Shown piece after piece: positions 4,872 through 6,144 of a stretch of DNA of 6,144 nucleotides. The notes below the pieces were generated by a model that was given only the letters and a program-made list of their open reading frames with translations, made no database searches and was not told where the DNA came from. Origin of the DNA: Rhodoferax sp. (GTDB lineage Bacteria; Pseudomonadota; Gammaproteobacteria; Burkholderiales; Burkholderiaceae_C); NCBI GenBank assembly GCA_029865675.1, contig JARXAU010000109.1, positions 1 through 6,144 of the forward strand, in the 5' to 3' direction. The position numbers and the translations under genes were made by a program. Within the stretch, counting starts at the first letter, position 1. Each line of letters begins with the position of its first letter.

Positions 4872-5887
4872 GGCGCGGTGCGCAAGGCCAGAGCCAAGGA
4901 TTCACCCATGGACGCACCAAAACGTTTCACCAAACGCTCTGCCACATTGTCGCGGCGGGTGTAGTCGATGATTTCAGGTGCCTTTACGATTTCGCGGGCC
5001 ACGAAGTCTAGATTGCCGAGCTGATCGGCTAGGCCCATCTTTACGGCCTGCTCACCGGTCCAAAAAAGCCCACTGAAGGTCTCTGGCGTTTCACGGAGTC
5101 GGTCGCCACGACCTACCTTGACCGCTTGTATGAACTGCTGATGGATTTCGTTGAGCATGGCCTGCGCAAACTCGCGCTGCTTTTCCGTCTGCGGGCTAAA
5201 GGGGTCAAGAAACCCTTTGTTTTGTCCCGCTGTCATCAAGCGGCGCTCGACGCCAAGCTTGTCCATCAGTCCCGTGAAGCCAAAGCCGTCCATCAGCACG
5301 CCAATACTGCCCACAACGCTCGCCTTATCGACAAAAATCTGGTCCCCGGCGGCCGCTATGTAGTAAGCCGCCGAAGCGCAGGTTTCTTCCACGACAACGT
5401 ACACCGGCTTTTTGTGCAGCGCCTTGAGGCGGCGGATTTCGTCATTGACGATGCCCGCCTGCACCGGGCTGCCTCCCGGCGAATTGATCAACAACACCAC
5501 TGCCAGGGCACCCTCGTCCTCAAACGCACTGCGCATTGATGAAAGGATCAGTTCGGCGTTGGTCTCCGAGCTGGAAGCGATTTCGCCTTTGATCTCCACC
5601 ACAGCAGTGTGCGGGCGAGTGACATCTGCGTTTCGCATGCCACCTTGGTCCAATCCAACCCACGCCAGTACTACCAAAAACACCAGCCAAGCGGTGCGCA
5701 AGCCGTACTTCCAGCGCCGCGCAATGCGCTGCTCGGACAGCGTGGCGTTGACCCATTGCTCAATCGCAGATCGCTCCCAACTCGGGCTACTCGCAGCTGC
5801 ATTCGCAGCCAACGGGGCCATTGCTGGAGCGTCTACTGGGGCCTGGGCAGCTGCAGTGGGGTCTGTGGGTTTTTCGGATTCGTTCAT
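4859..5887 (-). CDS. sppA: S49 family signal peptide peptidase, short SppA form
   Basis: SppA cleaves leftover signal peptides at the cytoplasmic membrane using a Ser-Lys dyad. The product is 342 residues, the short single-domain form rather than the roughly 600-residue E. coli double-domain form. Order: a cytoplasmic Ala/Pro-rich N terminus (1-38), an amphipathic part rich in R/K up to residue 64, one membrane segment about 65-79 (TAWLVFLVVLAWVGL), then the protease domain. Visible are AVVEIKGEI (95-103), the oxyanion loop NSPGGSP (135-141), the nucleophile S172 in ETCASAAYYIAAAGD, GSIGVLM and the general base K224 in TAGQNKGFLDPFSP. The ATG at 5887 is chosen; the frame stays open to a TTG at 5944 but the extra residues are not family-like. 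I see no strong Shine-Dalgarno. The HAD gene ends 94 bp upstream. Confidence 0.93.
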   Translation of the reverse strand: MNESEKPTDPTAAAQAPVDAPAMAPLAANAAASSPSWERSAIEQWVNATLSEQRIARRWKYGLRTAWLVFLVVLAWVGLDQGGMRNADVTRPHTAVVEIKGEIASSSETNAELILSSMRSAFEDEGALAVVLLINSPGGSPVQAGIVNDEIRRLKALHKKPVYVVVEETCASAAYYIAAAGDQIFVDKASVVGSIGVLMDGFGFTGLMDKLGVERRLMTAGQNKGFLDPFSPQTEKQREFAQAMLNEIHQQFIQAVKVGRGDRLRETPETFSGLFWTGEQAVKMGLADQLGNLDFVAREIVKAPEIIDYTRRDNVAERLVKRFGASMGESLALALRTAPALR

Positions 5888-5919
5888 ATAGGAAATAGGC
5901 GAAGAGTCGTTACCAAGGG

Positions 5920-5985
5920 TCAGTATGCCAGCGGGCGCAACCAAGTTGCCCGGCAGTCGCGATTTTGCTCAAGGAAGCGCCTCAT
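5920..5985 (-). other. 21-codon mini-ORF overlapping the HAD stop (ATGA)
   Basis: An ATG overlaps the HAD stop as ATGA and opens a 21-residue frame ending at 5920: MRRFLEQNRDCRATWLRPLAY. I recognise no family. The coupling-style overlap is what one expects of a true next gene in an operon, so this may be a leader peptide, a remnant of a lost gene or chance. No independent support. Confidence 0.15.
5922..5930 (-). promoter_or_regulatory. Possible extended -10 promoter for sppA
   Basis: TGGCATACT on the minus strand has the TGn extension before a CATACT hexamer (4 of 6 matches). No -35 is visible at 16-18 bp. The start site would be near 5915, about 28 nt before the sppA ATG. The imperfect inverted repeat GCAAC-CAA-GTTGC at 5937-5949 lies just upstream. 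Confidence 0.25.
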
Positions 5986-6144
5986 GCGTGCTCCAACATC
6001 CATAGACGCAACTCGTCGGCAGAGTTCGCCACAAAAATTGGTTCGAGCGCCAAGAGCGAGGCGTGCGGATGGGCGCCGTAGCTCACGCCCACTGCGGCGC
6101 ACCCGGCGTTGAGGGCCATTTGCAAATCGTGCGTGGTGTCGCCC
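5982..6144 (-). CDS. HAD superfamily (subfamily IA) phosphatase, C-terminal 53 residues
   Basis: This is the end of a phosphoglycolate-phosphatase-like HAD hydrolase that enters from the right edge; such enzymes dephosphorylate small phosphate esters in the cytoplasm. The visible part starts GDTTHDLQMALNAGC, which is HAD motif IV with the metal-binding aspartates D2 and D6 of the fragment. AAVGVSYGAHP follows and then a short tail ending at the TGA 5982-5984. Motifs I to III (including the nucleophile Asp) lie outside the window, so the substrate cannot be judged. In related Burkholderiales this gene follows rluC (pseudouridine synthase), from memory. It is on the same strand as sppA, 94 bp upstream, and may share a transcript. 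Confidence 0.85.
   Translation of the reverse strand, partial: GDTTHDLQMALNAGCAAVGVSYGAHPHASLLALEPIFVANSADELRLWMLEHA

Noticed and set aside
4862..4889. Direct repeat GCGCAAGGCC at 4862-4871 and 4880-4889
   Set aside because: It encodes the repeated ALR in the SppA C-terminal ALRTAPALR and is most simply a coding coincidence.
5888..5944. Upstream TTG start for sppA adding 19 residues
   Set aside because: The added stretch is not like SppA N termini and no ribosome site precedes the TTG; the ATG at 5887 gives an ordinary N terminus.
5609..6112. 167-codon open frame on the plus strand opposite the sppA N terminus and HAD end
   Set aside because: Its product is Arg/Ser-rich and low in recognisable motifs, typical of a shadow frame. 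It overlaps two clear minus-strand genes.
1..6144. Search for mobile elements, CRISPR arrays, tRNA/rRNA genes, phage or defence genes
   Set aside because: No transposase, terminal repeats, spaced direct repeats or RNA gene signatures were seen; every long region is accounted for by conserved housekeeping genes.

Overview
This window looks like ordinary chromosomal DNA of a betaproteobacterium, most likely Burkholderiales of the Comamonadaceae type (Rhodoferax/Polaromonas-like). That placement rests on protein sequence style, moderately high GC by eye, and gene order: HAD phosphatase, S49 peptidase, tetrapyrrole-type methyltransferase, Maf, YceD, L32, PlsX, FabH, FabD. The taxonomic call is from memory, not from a search. 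There is no sign of mobile DNA, CRISPR, phage or tRNA genes, and the window is almost completely coding.

Layout. On the minus strand, reading right to left from 3473 to 1, lies the classic ribosome/lipid cluster yceD - rpmF - plsX - fabH - fabD (fabD runs off the left edge). YceD is a 23S rRNA-associated protein. rpmF encodes ribosomal protein L32 and has its own promoter-like TATAAT box and a structured leader. A hairpin followed by a long U-rich tract separates rpmF from plsX. plsX, fabH and fabD are then packed with a 4-nt overlap and a 1-nt gap. PlsX makes acyl-phosphate for phospholipid synthesis, FabH starts fatty-acid chains and FabD loads malonyl onto acyl carrier protein.

On the plus strand, 3499-4862 holds a two-gene unit: a Maf/YceF nucleotide pyrophosphatase and a class III (tetrapyrrole/RsmI-like) SAM methyltransferase, overlapping by 4 nt at GTGA. 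It diverges from yceD across a gap of only 25 nt that contains a perfect 6-9-6 inverted repeat.

On the minus strand again, 4859-5887 encodes a short-form SppA-type S49 membrane peptidase. Its stop codon overlaps that of the methyltransferase by 4 nt (tail to tail). Upstream of it is the last 53 residues of a HAD-superfamily phosphatase entering from the right edge.

I see no undescribed system of proteins. The parts worth a second look are regulatory: three RNA hairpins around rpmF whose G-U pairs favour the minus-strand transcript, a plsX start with no Shine-Dalgarno after a 41-nt pyrimidine-rich leader, the inverted repeat in the yceD/maf gap, and the unusual spacing between the HAD gene and sppA, where I would have expected a small Rieske protein gene.
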